Positions 21,901-32,900 of a stretch of DNA of 64,000 nt are shown here, piece by piece; position 1 is the first letter of the stretch, and each line of letters starts with the position of its first letter. The DNA lies in the NCBI GenBank assembly GCA_947172415.1, contig OX359189.1, positions 2,068,501-2,132,500 of the forward strand, written 5' to 3'. This DNA comes from Chondrosia reniformis. Taxonomy: Eukaryota; Porifera; Demospongiae; Chondrillida; Chondrillidae. The notes under the pieces are model-generated. The model had not been told where the DNA came from. It made no database searches and was given only the letters and a program-made list of their open reading frames with translations. Both the position numbers and the translations under genes were made by a program.

Positions 21901-24875
21901 CTAATTGACATCACCTGTGCTGCATTGGAAGGTTTGTCAGAGAACACTAATGAGATTGAATTTACCCTGGAATGTTGGTGTATTGACAGGTTTAACAAAG
22001 TCAAGTCTAAGCTACCTCCCAACATGTCAGAGATGTTCACATGGGAGAGTAGTAAATGTACCTTAAAACCTCTTCACACTAGAAACTCATTAGGTAAGTA
22101 GTTGTAACTATACATTCTCTGAATACACAATGTTGCTAGATACTGTACAAGTATACACTGTATATTGTAAAGAGGAATGTCCTTGTGAGAATCACTTGGA
22201 GGGTGTGTACGTATGTGGGTGTGTCCAAATATGGAAGTTATGTCCCATATCCTGTGTTTCACTAGAGCTCATTTAGAATGTACTTGGAGATCAGTAGTTT
22301 ATAAAGTAATATTTATTGTATTTCAGTAGCTGCTTCATCAGGAGAGTCAAACCTTCCTTCTGTACCCACTGGAGACAGTCCAAATATGGAAGAGAGTGCT
22401 TCAGGTGAGTCATCTAATGATGTTTGATCTAATTAGTACGGATTTACTGTAACACTAGCTAGTCAAAGATGTTTTATAAGTTGAAGTGAGTACTTGTGGA
22501 ATGTTCATATTGTTCACTCTCTATTAGTAATAACTACATGCAAGATAAACCCTTTGTATATTCATGTACTGGAGTAACTGCATGGATATCCAGGTTCTTA
22601 ATAAGACCTTTCTTTCTCTGAGTATATTAAACTGTTGCAAACACCAATATATGGTTTGCAGTTCAATTTGGTAATCCTAGAACTAGAAATACTAGACACT
22701 GGAATGTATTATATTTAGTATAGTTATGTTACAAGGTTGTTAAAGTTGGTATTAAAGTAACATTTCGAGAGTTTAAAACATTTCTCATGTTTCTACACAA
22801 ATCCTCACACTCATGTCACTGGTTAGATAGAGTACATCATTATGGTCACGAGTATGCAATATATGTAGTATATATTGACTGTACATAGTATTTGTATTTG
22901 TATTGGTTTGAAGGTCATGTGTACCTATATAATTGTGGTGCTGTCTACTGTACATAGGATTGAATCAAGATAGTGTACATCAGTACAACAATACTGTATA
23001 TAATATGTACTATATACGTATACTGTATTATTATATGGTTCATTCTACAAAGTGTTAGTTTTGAAGGTTGCGTACACCCATACAAATGAGTATTTGCAGG
23101 AGTACCATTAAATTAACTGTTGTTTATTTTCCATTGTTTTGTTTTGTTCCAATTAAGTGAAGCCTTATTGTGCTCTATTTAGTTGTAAAAAATGATCATC
23201 TAATGGATGAACCTTCTAGTTCAAGGCCTTCACAACCTGTGTCAGGTGATGATCCAAATATGGAAGAGACTGATTCAGGTGAGATGTTCCTGTGTTATAG
23301 ATCAATGGACAGTGATGTATAGAAGACATTCATTAGAGTCCTTATATAGCGTGTCTTGTCACTCCTCATAAGCTGTTACAGTATGTTTGCAATCCAATGG
23401 GAGAGAAGAACAAAGAGAAGACTTGTATCCTCATCTAAAGCTCTGTACGTGTATTTTACTTATGTATTAGTTATACCCCAGCGTTAATAGATTTTAATAA
23501 ATATTATATTAATAAATAAATATAGAAAATTGTGTTCTAGATTATTCATTAGTAATGTAGATCACAATTTGAAAAGGATACTTGTATGACTTATTAGAAT
23601 TGTTTAATCATCTGGATAGACTTCTAAAGCAAATATTATATCTAGATATATATACGTACGTAATTATTATTATTATATATACGCATATGTATAATAATAG
23701 CTGTGGAGGAATCTACTCTAATAACCAATGAAATATCATATAGTAAACTTCAATGAGTCCTACTGTGTCATGAAGTAACATACCTGAGTGATATAGAATA
23801 TTCAATACTCTCCAATGTTAGGTCCGGAAGAGACATCCTTTCCTTCTCCATCTTCTAGTGAGGAAGGTAATACTAGTGACTGTAACAGTGGAAGTGATTC
23901 AGGAGATGGTGTTTGTGCCAGAAGTGAGATCAGCCATATATTATACATGTACACATTTATTATATGTACATGAACAGGTATATGAGTGGTTCATTAATGT
24001 TTGTACTGATATATACATGTACATATGTATACACATTTGTGATACATACCAACCTTTTAGCTTTGATTTACAAAGATCAACAATTTGTTAAAATGGATAA
24101 ATTACACCAAAGTGACAGCACTAGTGGTAAGTCAATAAACTCTACCGAGTAGTAATATAGAAGTTATGTCTACTCCAAGTGATGGTCCGGGAAATGGTGT
24201 TTGGATTATTTGTGAGGAATTGTTATTGTAGGTAAACTTCACTGTATTGAGCTGTGAACACTATTAGAGAAAGTAGTAAGGAGGACGAGACTGCTAAACC
24301 TTCCTCTACTGATGTTGATATCTTCTATTGTGTAATACTTTCAGATACAGAGAGGTATAGAATATATGATTCATATTGTCCATTTTTATCTGTTTCCAGT
24401 TCCTCAATCCAGTATGCAACAAGATACCCATCCATCTCCCAGTCAATCCTTCCCTGGTCCCTTCAATCTGCCAGCACCACAACCTGTAATACCATTTCCA
24501 CTTTGGATCACTGCTCCTTCTCCTAGAATTGCACTGCCAACAATGTCACCTGGAAACTTGAACTATGAACCCAGTTTCATCCCAATCACCTTCCCACTCA
24601 ATCCTCCCACACCTCCCCTGAACGCTTTACATCAGTCATACCAGATAAGGTTGGGTGGGTCCTACGCTTCTTATGGAGAGCTGTATCAGACTACCGGAAG
24701 ACCATTCCCATCTCTAGATCAAACTTTATATCCACTTTATCTTTCACAGAGGAACCAGCCAGTCCCTCAGAGCATGGCTGAGCATGTAACATCAAGTGTT
24801 GGCCTTCAGGAAGCACATTTATCAGAACATGAGGAAGACACAGAACAAGTCCTGCCCAGGTCTACTTCATACTAA
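6925..24875 (+). CDS. NLR1: Death-NACHT-LRR receptor, about 35 exons
   Basis: The start ATG is in a 25-nt first exon (6925-6949, MNKESKVR) joined in phase 1 to the Death exon. Order: Death (7016-7306), 11-residue repeat exon (7607-8026), basic linker exons (8100-10092), NACHT (10343-12002), LRR exons (12272-20511), tail exons (21224-24875, TAA at 24873-24875). Proteins of this type are cytosolic sensors: LRRs sense, NACHT oligomerises on NTP binding, Death recruits partners. The gene sits 286 bp after the ERM remnant. Two weak points are the donor of the exon starting at 8447 and a truncated LRR exon at 17809 that could break the frame. The architecture is certain in outline; exact exon use needs transcripts. 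Confidence 0.85.
7016..7306 (+). CDS. NLR1 exon 2: Death domain
   Basis: One exon encodes a whole Death-fold domain of about 97 residues (DYPKFESKLRTYLK to SSECES). Typical landmarks are NWKEVLSHLGIS, EAFFKCLLHWVHLN, GTWSELFDALRK and AVDLEKDI. Phase 1 at both ends. The donor is G|GTTAAG, so an unspliced transcript stops two bases into the intron (GGT TAA) and would give a Death-only protein. The domain is about 60 percent identical to the Death exon of the Roc gene (54619-54914) and nearly identical to that of NLR3. Confidence 0.9.
7607..8026 (+). CDS. NLR1 exon 3: 33-bp minisatellite coding 11-residue repeats
   Basis: The exon starts GEQESKSVHHYLDHTRV and then runs ten units of GTHPPSVGGPS, encoded by 33-bp tandem repeats in frame (7675-8000), ending GQSLAG. 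Phase 1 to 1. The repeat is Pro/Gly-rich and probably a flexible spacer between Death and NACHT. Unit number differs between paralogs: 13 in NLR2, about eight in the left partial gene, none in NLR3. The antisense strand is also open but has no splice or domain support. Confidence 0.8.
8100..10092 (+). CDS. NLR1 exons 4-9: basic, Ser-rich linker
   Basis: Exons 8100-8156, 8250-8375, 8447 to about 8516 or 8590, 8905-9009, 9386-9517 and 10037-10092. They encode a low-complexity linker alternating Lys/Arg clusters (KSKRKQKDKK, KRKRKRVQ, KRHKSIKH, KKHKRKEKGK) and acidic Ser stretches (EEDGSSSGSNSSDD). All internal joins are phase 1; the last exon ends in phase 0 to match NACHT. The donor of the 8447 exon is not clear: GTGACA after 8516 keeps phase 1. 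The basic clusters resemble nuclear localisation signals, which is unusual for a cytosolic receptor. Confidence 0.65.
9599..9666. repeat. Short hairpin repeat (MITE-like), copy 3
   Basis: Same AACCTCCAAATAAGGACA / CCTTACATGGAGGTT family as 5-76, in an NLR1 intron. The middle differs slightly (AGCACTAGCACTAGCACT). Confidence 0.65.
9680..9839. mobile_element. MITE with TACTGTAAAACC ends, short copy
   Basis: Inverted ends ACTGTAAAACCATTAATAT and ATATTATTGGTTTTACAGT with TA outside. It lies directly after the hairpin repeat 9599-9666, the same order as at 5-540, so the two may be one composite element. Confidence 0.6.
10343..12002 (+). CDS. NLR1 exon 10: NACHT NTPase and winged helix
   Basis: A single 1660-nt exon encodes about 553 residues. 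Walker A is GAPGCGKTTL (10610-10636); Walker B is FILDGYDE (10853-10876), the NACHT form; sensor 1 is CDVIVTSRP with its Arg. The winged-helix His motif FTHKTVQEALAA is at 11512-11547. The exon ends KSG in phase 1 at a strong GTAAGT donor. It begins in phase 0 with IIKLFNSWLEKGYTRMKVVP after an ACAG acceptor, so the upstream ATG at 10301 belongs to the intron. All catalytic motifs are intact. About half the residues match the NLR2 NACHT. Confidence 0.93.
12272..20511 (+). CDS. NLR1 LRR exon array
   Basis: Two leading exons (12272-12462, 12743-12890) are followed by alternating A exons (phase 1 to 0) and B exons (phase 0 to 1). A: 13016-13176, 13787-13935, 14401-14549, 15284-15444, 16126-16289, 16973-17136, 18562-18707, 20339-20511. 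B: 13344-13533, 14085-14256, 14697-14871, 15828-16002, 16506-16692, 17360-17546, 18181-18355, 18824-18989. B exons carry SLRENSSLKTVKLEMDSSCP; A exons carry a W or H, V/E, LCxL core followed by L..L.L. Each A+B pair is about 100 residues of leucine-rich repeat, the likely sensing surface. Several pairs are near-identical including introns (16126-16972 and 16973-17808). Confidence 0.8.
15666..15744 (+). repeat. tRNA-derived SINE-like relic
   Basis: TAGCTCAGTGACAGAGCA resembles a tRNA D-arm and A box (GCTC pairs with GAGC). A B-box-like GTTTCGTGTCCC follows at tRNA spacing, and the ends GTTCA and TTGAAC pair. The anticodon arm does not fold properly, so it is not a working tRNA gene. A copy is at 35885-35958 in the matching NLR2 intron. 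Confidence 0.4.
17809..17888 (+). pseudogene. Truncated LRR A exon in NLR1
   Basis: After the normal acceptor and the first 52 nt of an A exon (VPLDSEDFPFPEHCVYV), homology stops at 17860 and MITE-like sequence (GTCCGTTAATAGAGGTTTTA) takes over. Neighbouring B exons end in phase 1 and start in phase 0, so skipping it shifts the frame. A weak donor GAG|GTTTTA at 17888/17889 would restore phase. NLR1 is therefore either damaged here or uses this altered exon. Confidence 0.6.
18469..18564 (+). repeat. 31-bp tandem repeat carrying three splice acceptors
   Basis: Three units of TGTATTCTTTCTATTACTTT then AGAGACCTC lie just before LRR exon 18562. Each ends in a CTTTAG acceptor followed by AGA, giving acceptors about 31 bp apart (near 18500, 18531 and 18562). 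Only the last joins cleanly in phase 1 to the exon. Confidence 0.55.
21224..24875 (+). CDS. NLR1 C-terminal tail exons, Ser/Pro-rich
   Basis: Exons 21224-21313, 21898-22093, 22327-22404, 23183-23278, 23822-23923, 24061-24126 and 24400-24875. The first two finish the LRR region (ALEGLSENTNEIEFTLE); the next are short, acidic and Ser-rich. The last encodes about 158 residues rich in Pro, Ser and Gln (PSPSQSFPGPFNLPAPQP) and ends LPRSTSY before TAA. Joins after 21898 are phase 1. The first four exons have counterparts in NLR2; the last three do not. An in-frame stop occurs if an alternative acceptor at 24231 is used. Function unknown. Confidence 0.65.
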
Positions 24876-26257
24876 GTGAGCTTCCGGTTAATATTAGTTA
24901 TTATCATTGGCCTAATAGCTGCACTATAGAAAGCCTTTGTATAGGGTCCATTATATATACAATTCTTGCTGAGACTTTAAGAGCTGTTATTCGGAGGTGA
25001 CCACACTATTCAGGTTTCTTCTGCATATAGTATTCTCAATGATGCCATATATACGTACAACAGTTACTGAACATACGTATGTATGTACATGTAGGTACTT
25101 ATAATCTTATTACTCACTTCATTATAACAGGAGATCAACCTATTTAAACTCTAATGTAATTGACATAGACAGTTGTACGTACGTATATATCCGTGGAACT
25201 TATACTACCATGGTCTCATTTATGTTTACACTTGTTACCTGTTAATACCACTGTCATGCAATGATCTCATGCATTGATAATATGTCTACTTTTATTTAGT
25301 TGTGTACTCACTTGTTAAAACTGGGTGCATGTACACTAACTTACAAAGGATACTAATTTGGTGTCCATTTAATTCTACAATTATTCCTCCTCTGTTAGAT
25401 CAGTCCAAAATGTGTGGAAGAACGAGAACTTTGTGACCAGGTATATGTACATACATACAGGATACAGGAAATATGGAGATTTGTAAAGCTTCTACTTTGT
25501 TGTTAGTAAAACCTTTCTGTGCTAAGTAGACTGTAGGCTAACTGTGTGGTTGCTAAGTAGACTGTAGGCTAGCTGTGTGGTTGCTAAGTAGACTATAGGC
25601 TAGCTGTGTGGTTGTTAAGTAGACTGTAGCTATAGGCTAGCTGTGTGGTTGCTAAGTAGACTGTAGGCTAGCTGTGTGGTTGCTAAGTAGACTGTAGGCT
25701 AGCTGTGTGGTTGCTAAGTAGACTGTAGGCTAGCTGTGTGGTTGCTAAGTAGACTGTATGCTAGCTGTGTGGTTGCTAAGTAGACTGTATGCTAGCTGTG
25801 TGGTTGCTAAGTAGACTGTAGGCTAGCTGTGTGGTTGCTAAGGTGTACCAATCCAATCCTCCTCCTCTCCTCTGCAGCTGTAGCTCCCACTTGAAGGTAT
25901 ATCACTTGACTGAGAACTCTACCACTCCAGCTGTTTCTTCACTATCATTGTACATGTATATATATATCATTCACTATCGTACACCACTAGGCAACTGTAG
26001 TTTATGTACATTTCTTTGTATTTTTAAATATACAAAGCTAGCGCTGTCATACACAGGGGAAATTTTTATATTATACTGTCGATAACGCTGGGGAAATGTT
26101 TGGACGAAAATATCAAAATCTAGATTGCCAATAGTAAAAATGGCTTCCTTTGGGTGAATCTTAGAGTTGTCAGCGAAATTAAACAATGCTTGCTGAAGTT
26201 AACAAAGGTAATTGTTATGCCTAATACAGTTTTAGATTTATTAAAAGTACTCTAGTA
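24876..26257. other. Spacer between NLR1 and NLR2
   Basis: No supported gene. It holds AT-rich sequence, the 31-bp minisatellite at 25522-25838 and short open frames without domain or splice support. The terminator and poly(A) site of NLR1 should lie at the left end, but I see no clear AATAAA close to the stop. Confidence 0.5.
25522..25838. repeat. 31-bp minisatellite, about ten units
   Basis: Units read CTAAGTAGACTGTAGGCTAG then CTGTGTGGTTG with few changes; the fourth unit has a small internal duplication. High unit identity suggests recent expansion and likely length polymorphism. Confidence 0.95.
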
Positions 26258-26516
26258 CTTTTGTTTGATAATACTAAATCAAAGCATGCACCGATCTGGT
26301 TCCGCCCATCTATTCGAACTCTCCTAATTAACTAGCCGGTTGTACGCGTGTTCCATGCACTTTATTTTAAACCCATCGCGAACGGAATATATGAAGTGTT
26401 AATATAAAAACACTAGCTAGCTATAGCTCGCGATCGATATTTATGTTAAGGAGAGTTCGAACAGATGGGCGGAACCAGATCGGTTCATGCTTTGATTTAG
26501 TATTATCAAACAAAAG
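26258..26516. mobile_element. MITE with about 70-bp inverted arms upstream of NLR2
   Basis: Arms at 26258-26327 and 26446-26516 are near-perfect inverted repeats starting CTTTTGTTTGATAATAC and ending in the reverse. The centre is about 118 bp without coding capacity. The element ends 81 bp before the NLR2 ATG, so it lies in the promoter or 5' UTR. Confidence 0.85.
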
Positions 26517-26597
26517 TTAAACATAAATTTAAAGATATTTTGGTTATGTCATAGTACTAGTACTATCCAACATCCAAAATTATTGATTGTGTACATC

Positions 26598-26940
26598 ATG
26601 ACACAACTATATACTTCCATTCGTCCAGATTTATCTGAAGATGATGTTCGCGGGTTCCTTAAAGACAAAAATGTTGCCTTTCACAAGTACATGAAAGACT
26701 ACTGTGATGTTAAAAGTATAGCATCCTCTCTTCTTAGAATGGAAGCAATTAAACCAGGAACCAGCAGACGTCTTAATGATGCGCCAACCTCTGAGGAAGC
26801 TGCTGATATCTGGTTTGATATTTTGTTTAAGGAAGGCAGTGTTAAAAAACTGCAAGCTATGTCAGAAGCTCTGAAGGAAGACTCTACTAGAGAATCCCAT
26901 CAGAAACTTGCTAAGAAGATAGACAAATTCTTACTTACGG
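26598..26940 (+). CDS. NLR2 exon 1: CARD-like domain
   Basis: Encodes about 114 residues with the pattern of a CARD: an opening helix (DDVRGFLKDKNVAFHKYM), then SIASSLLRMEAIKPGTSRRL, TSEEAADIWFDILFKEG and LQAMSEALKEDSTRESHQKL. Ends in phase 1 with G|GTAAGA. CARDs recruit partners by homotypic contact. It is not related to the Death exon that fills this place in NLR1 and NLR3. A divergent Death-fold domain of another type is the main alternative. Confidence 0.7.
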
Positions 26941-29900
26941 GTAAGATTTGATGTTTGGACGTGTGTGCATGCTCATAGTGACAGTTAGTTGCAGATATGC
27001 ATACTTACGAGTGAAACTCTTACAATACGTGCCCCCAAGGGAAAATGATACATTTTGGTTAAGGTATACTTTCTATAACCAAAAGATATACATTTTAATC
27101 ATGCAGATTCTACATAAAGTGATGCATATACGTACACATATATGTATATGCCTGCTTCAGAATCTTCTGTTTTACGCACTGTATATAAACTGGAAACAAT
27201 TCCATCAGTGAGATCATTTCCAGCCTTCATATAAATTCAGTCCTGTCAGACTCATTAGAAATAGCTTTTGTTCACAAATTATACCTTCAAAAAATATTAA
27301 ACGTTTATAATATGTCAATATTGAGTTAGCAATGGAAGATATTATGCCAAGAGATTTAAGTATTTTAAGTATTTTATTCACTTCTTTGTCACAGCCTTTG
27401 AGTTCAATTATCTCCCTCACTTTGTATATTAATATATTAATATAATATATTCTTTTCTAGTTAATGATAGTGAAAATATAATGTCTGTTGAGTTGACCTC
27501 TAGTTTTAATCACTGTGTCTTCCATTCTTGACTGTGTTCCATCCTCTCTTCAGTGTGAGAGTTGTGTTTCTGTTTAATTAGGTGAACAAGAAAGCAAGTC
27601 TGTTCATCATTATCTTGATCACACTAGAGTTACCTATCAATCTGCTGGTCCATCAGGGACACACCCTCCTTCAGTAGGTGGTCCATCAGGGACACACCCT
27701 CCTTCGGCAGGTGGTCCATCAGGGACACACCCTCCTTCAGCAGGTGGTCCATCAGGGACACACCCTCCTTCAGCAGGTGGTTCATCAGGGACACACCCTC
27801 CTTCAATAGCTGGTCCATCAGGGACACACCCTCCTTCAGCAGGTGGTCCATCATGGACACACCCTCCTTCAGTAGGTGGTCCATCAGGGACACACTCTCT
27901 TTCAGCAGGTGGTCCATCAGGGACACACCCTCCTTCAGTAGGTGGTCCACCAGGGACACACCCTCCTTCAGCAGGTGGTCCACCATGGACACACCCTCCT
28001 TCAGTAGGTGGTCCATCATGGACACACCCTCCTTCAGTAGGTGGTCCATCAGGGACACACCCTCCTTCAGTAGGTGGCTCATCCTGGGTACAATCTCCTG
28101 CAGGTTAGTTAACAATGATTGTGTTTGTGTTTTTAGAAGTGGGTAATGAAGGAAAATACTCTTCACTTGTCCACAGGTACCAAATCCAAGAGGAAACAGA
28201 AAGATAAGAAGACCTCACGGACCCACCAACCAAGTAAGAACAATCTTTGTACATTTAGTATTTCCATTATTACTCAAAGTCCTAACAAGACAGGTTCGGT
28301 AATATAACTTGTATTGTATCTAATAGAATCCAAAAGAAAGAGAGTACAGCCTCACTCACCCTCTACTGAGGAGGATGGTAGCAGTAGTCGATCCAACAGT
28401 AGTGGATCCAACAGTAGTGATGATGGAATGACTGGACCAGTGGAAGAAGACAATAGTGAAGTAGATGGTAAGTATCAGTCATGTAGTGTGTTGTGTAGTT
28501 GTACTTATGAACTGTGTTAATCTCACTCCTTCAACAGGTTCTAGTTCCAAACAGACAAAGAAGGCAAAGAAAAGTCACTACTCGTCCAAGTCAGCTAAAA
28601 GACGTGACAGAATGAAGACTGGCACTGTTCCCCAATCTAGTGAGAATGATATTCTGTTGTTACATACTGCAATGTGCATGTTCCTTGTGTGGTGGTGGGC
28701 ATTAAAAGGAAGATGACACTTTGGGCTACTGTAGTAATATGCATAGTGTGTGTATGTTTGTTTATTATCTAGTATTATCTAGTTATAATATTACATCTAG
28801 TATATATAGTTATAATATTTGTTATGTTTTTATTGTTACAGAGCACAGAAGAAGGAAATATCAACCTTCTTCACTCTCTCCTTCTGCATCATCTGAGGAA
28901 GACGGTGGCAGTGGTGGATATAACGATAGTGATGATGAGAAGATCAGTCAACAAGATGGAGTAGATGTTCTTGTTTCATCACTTCCTGCATCATCTCAAC
29001 CCAGACTGGTTGCTCAATCTACTCACACTCCTCATTCACTAAGGTCACTCCCTCGGAAGAGGAAGAAGAAGAAGGAGAGAGAGTCTACTGATCACTCAAC
29101 TCATCCTACGAAGTCACAAGTGAGTAGAGATTTTTAAATAGACAGTGATTCTAGTCCAAATGTTGTTAGTGTTTCATCAATTAACTCAAATGTACCTGTA
29201 AGAACCATAGATATGTAGCTGTTTCACCTCCATTGGCATTTAATATGATTACAGTCCCCCAACCAAGATGCAGTTTCTGCATGTCACTTGCTGGCTTGGT
29301 GTAATAATTCCAGTGATTATTCATATTTTCATCATAGCCTTTAGCCTTTGCACAGGCTTCTGTGAAGGCTATATGGGTGATGGGCAATTAACTCCCTTTT
29401 TATGCATACTTACATAGAAAGTATATACATACACACTGTATTACAATAATACTATATTTCATGTATGTAGGATAATCCATACTACCCTCTCAGTGATCTC
29501 CTTCACAAGTACTACACTGAGAAGATGAAAGTGGTTCCCACTGATGCAGATATCATGTTCATTGAGTTGGCTGTGGTTGGCAGAGAGAAGAGACTTCGCA
29601 AGAAACAAGATCTCTGTGACTTTCTACAAGCAGCTATTGAAGGAATAGACATTATTCATGAAAGGTCTAAAACAATCCAATACAAGAGAATTTTAAGCTA
29701 CGACGAGCAAACTTCTGGGAAACGAATTATAATCAGTGGAGCTCCTGGTTGTGGAAAGACAACCCTTTCTAGAAAGATCTGTAAAGACCTTTGTTCTCAG
29801 GAGCTGAAGAATGACTACAAACTAGTCATCCTGGCACACCTTCGTGAATTAAGTCTGCATGTGAAAGAAGAAGAGCTCCAGCTTCACCATCTTCTAAAGA

Positions 29901-32900
29901 AGTATGCTTTCGCTGGTGTGGACATTGATATTCAGAATATTAGTAAGGTTATTGAGCAAAGTAAAGGTAAAGGAGTGATCCTTGTTCTAGATGGCTATGA
30001 TGAGATATCGGATGATATGAAGAAGAGCCAATTCATGCAGAACATTCTCAAAAGCTCTTCCCTGTATCTCAGTGAGTGTGACATAGTCATCACCTCCCGT
30101 CCTGTTACCATGCCAGAGCTCCTGTCAGACTTGGAGGGACCTGGCGGCCATGTTGAAATACTGGGTTTCAAGACAAAGCAGATCCATTTATACATCAAGA
30201 GTTACTTTAACCAAAATGGACAACTTGCAGCTAAACTGATAGAGAAGCTGAAAACTCTACCTTCAGTTTGTGGAATGTGTCGCATTCCAGTGATCCTTCA
30301 AATAGTCTGCCGAGTGCAGGAGTACTTGGGAGAAGCCGGCCTCCCTCATACAATGAGCGGAATCTATGCAAAGTATATTTTTCGACAATTGATAGAGTTT
30401 ATTGAATCAATTCAATCAGTTAATCCTCTGATCCAAGGAGTGTCTGTAACTGACCTTCTCAATCTTCCTAATAATGTATTCCCTCACTTTACAGAGCTGT
30501 GTGAAATGGCTTACAAGTTTTCTGTCAATCAAATACTTGTCCTATCACAGAGTGACCTCTCTGCTGCCCTAAGAGGCTCCGCCCACAGGGGAAGCATTTA
30601 TGGGCTGTTAACCACAGAATCAGTTAATGATTTGTTTGTTCCTGGCCTGCTTGAGTTGTACATGTTTACTCACAAAACAGTACAAGAGGCACTGGCAGCA
30701 GTTTATGTTGCTAAACAGACCCCAGAGAAACAGTGGGAGATCTGGAAGGAGCAGTTTGGGAGGCCTGAAATGGTGGAGGTGTGGAAATTCTTCTGTGGAT
30801 TTACTAAACTACTCGATTTTGACCTCTTAAAGCTAATCAAAAGCAAGAGCTACTCAGCAAGGGAAGAGAAAACCCTACCTCAACTGCTGATGATCTCCAT
30901 TTATGAGGCAGGAGATGAAGATACAGCTAAGATAATCTTTACAGGTAACATGTTTAAGGATATAACATATTCATCTTCTTCAGCCTACGAGACAGCCATT
31001 TTGGGTTACTTCCTCAAGTTTAGCAGTAACACTGAAAGCCTTTGCTTCAGAGCCAAGAGATCTCCAATTCAAGTGGAGCTTGCCCTTCCAGCAATGCTGG
31101 CCAATCAGAATATGAAGACACTGACACTTCAGTCAATGGGAAAGTCAGGTTTGTTTTTTCAGAAACGGCTAAAATGAAATCAGAGTTCGCAAAATTAGTT
31201 TTTAACCAACTTTCTTCCACCTGTGTATATTTGGTCATAGTAATATTTCTGTCTAGTCCTACCTTCACATATACATACAATGTCAAATCCCCTCACTGCA
31301 TAAGTCCTTCAAAGCCTGTTAGCTTTATGTTTGTACGTATGTATCTCCATTTAGATTCTAATCAGTTTGAAAAGTGTCTTGTCACATGTGAATCTAGTCA
31401 CATTAAATCATTAGAATTGAAGGATGTCACTCTTGAATATCTTATAACAGTACTTAAGTTTTCCAAGAGGAATCAAACATTATCCAAACTGTTATACCAT
31501 GAAACAAAAGCAGTTACTGGTAACAAAAAAGTACAATCAATGGTATGTACATTTTGTATTATCACTATTACAAATGTACTGTTCCTATATCTTTATTATT
31601 ATCCATTTTCTGGTATCACCTTTAATTGTAAAGGATATTTCTTATTTATTTAGTATCAACCTCTGGAAGACTTGTTAAAATGCAATTTGACGCTGAAACA
31701 GTTCTACTTGAAGTTTCACTATCCTTCTGGTCTCTTTAAACCTTGCTTACTTGTTTCATTGAGTAACCAAACATTGGAAGAATTGAACATTGAAGCTTAT
31801 GGTAAAATAGTAATTATGTGATTTGGTGAAGTCCATATTGCTGGATAAACTCCAATATACAATACATGTATATTCAATTGCTACAGTCATGCATGTACGG
31901 TACAGGTCAAAAGAAACTTGGCGATTTCCGCAAGGGTTTGTAAGGGAATCCGCAAATTTTCTGCGTACTGCTGTACAGCCATTTGCGGTTTGCCATATCA
32001 GCATCTGCGGGTATCGTCAGCGATGTTTGTAAACAAACGAACAATACGTACGTACGTAAGGTGTCGATAGGGAAGCCATGCAATCTACGAAGAAAATTGA
32101 TACATTACGTATGTCGAGCATTTCGATCTTTACCTACGTATAAGTATCAAAATTAATAATACGAAAGTATGTAGTCAACAATGAAATAATTAATACAATG
32201 TATACATACGTAATAAAGAAACTTAGTCTAAAAAGTGTACGTATAATAAAGAAACTTAGTCTAAAAAGTGTACGTATAATAAAGAAACTTAGTCTAAAAA
32301 GTGTACGTAAATTCCTATTAATGCCCCGAAGGTTCCCCGTTTACTTCTACCACAATCGGTAGAACTTTCTCAAGGTGATCTATGTACCTTGAGCAAACTT
32401 CAGGTGTCATCTTTTTCCAATAAAGTTTGATGCCTTCTTTTAGCTCACCAAGATTCTTCGGCTTGTGACGATCACGGAGAAAGGTCTTCATTGAACCCCA
32501 AACTTTCTCTATGGGATTTAGATCCGGACTCTCTGCTGGACTTTTCCACCATCTCACTCTGTTATCCATGAAATAAGTTTGAATGTAACGGCTTGTATGT
32601 TTTGGGTCATTATCCTGATAGAGGCGATGACTTTGAGGATACTTCTCCCTAATAAAGGGTAGCAGTGAGGCTGTAAGGATGTCTCCATATCTTGTGGCTG
32701 TCATCGTCCCGTCAAATATAACAATAGAAGTAGCTCCTCTCCTTGATATACCAGCCCATACATGCACTTTAGGAGGATGCTTGTGCTTGTATTTGAGCTT
32801 CCTGGGAGCTCCTCGTTTCCTAAAGCATTTCCTCCTGTGCCTGTCAAGTTGAAAGGTTGACTCATCGGTGAAGATGACATCATTGAACTGCTCCTGCTCT

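Noticed and set aside
24232..24257. Short exon GKLHCIEL ending in TGA as NLR1 terminus
   Set aside because: The 24126 donor joins the long open exon at 24400 in phase with a better polypyrimidine acceptor. The short form stays possible as an isoform.
27650..28080. CRISPR-like regular repeats
   Set aside because: Units are contiguous tandem copies without unique spacers, in an exon of a eukaryotic gene.
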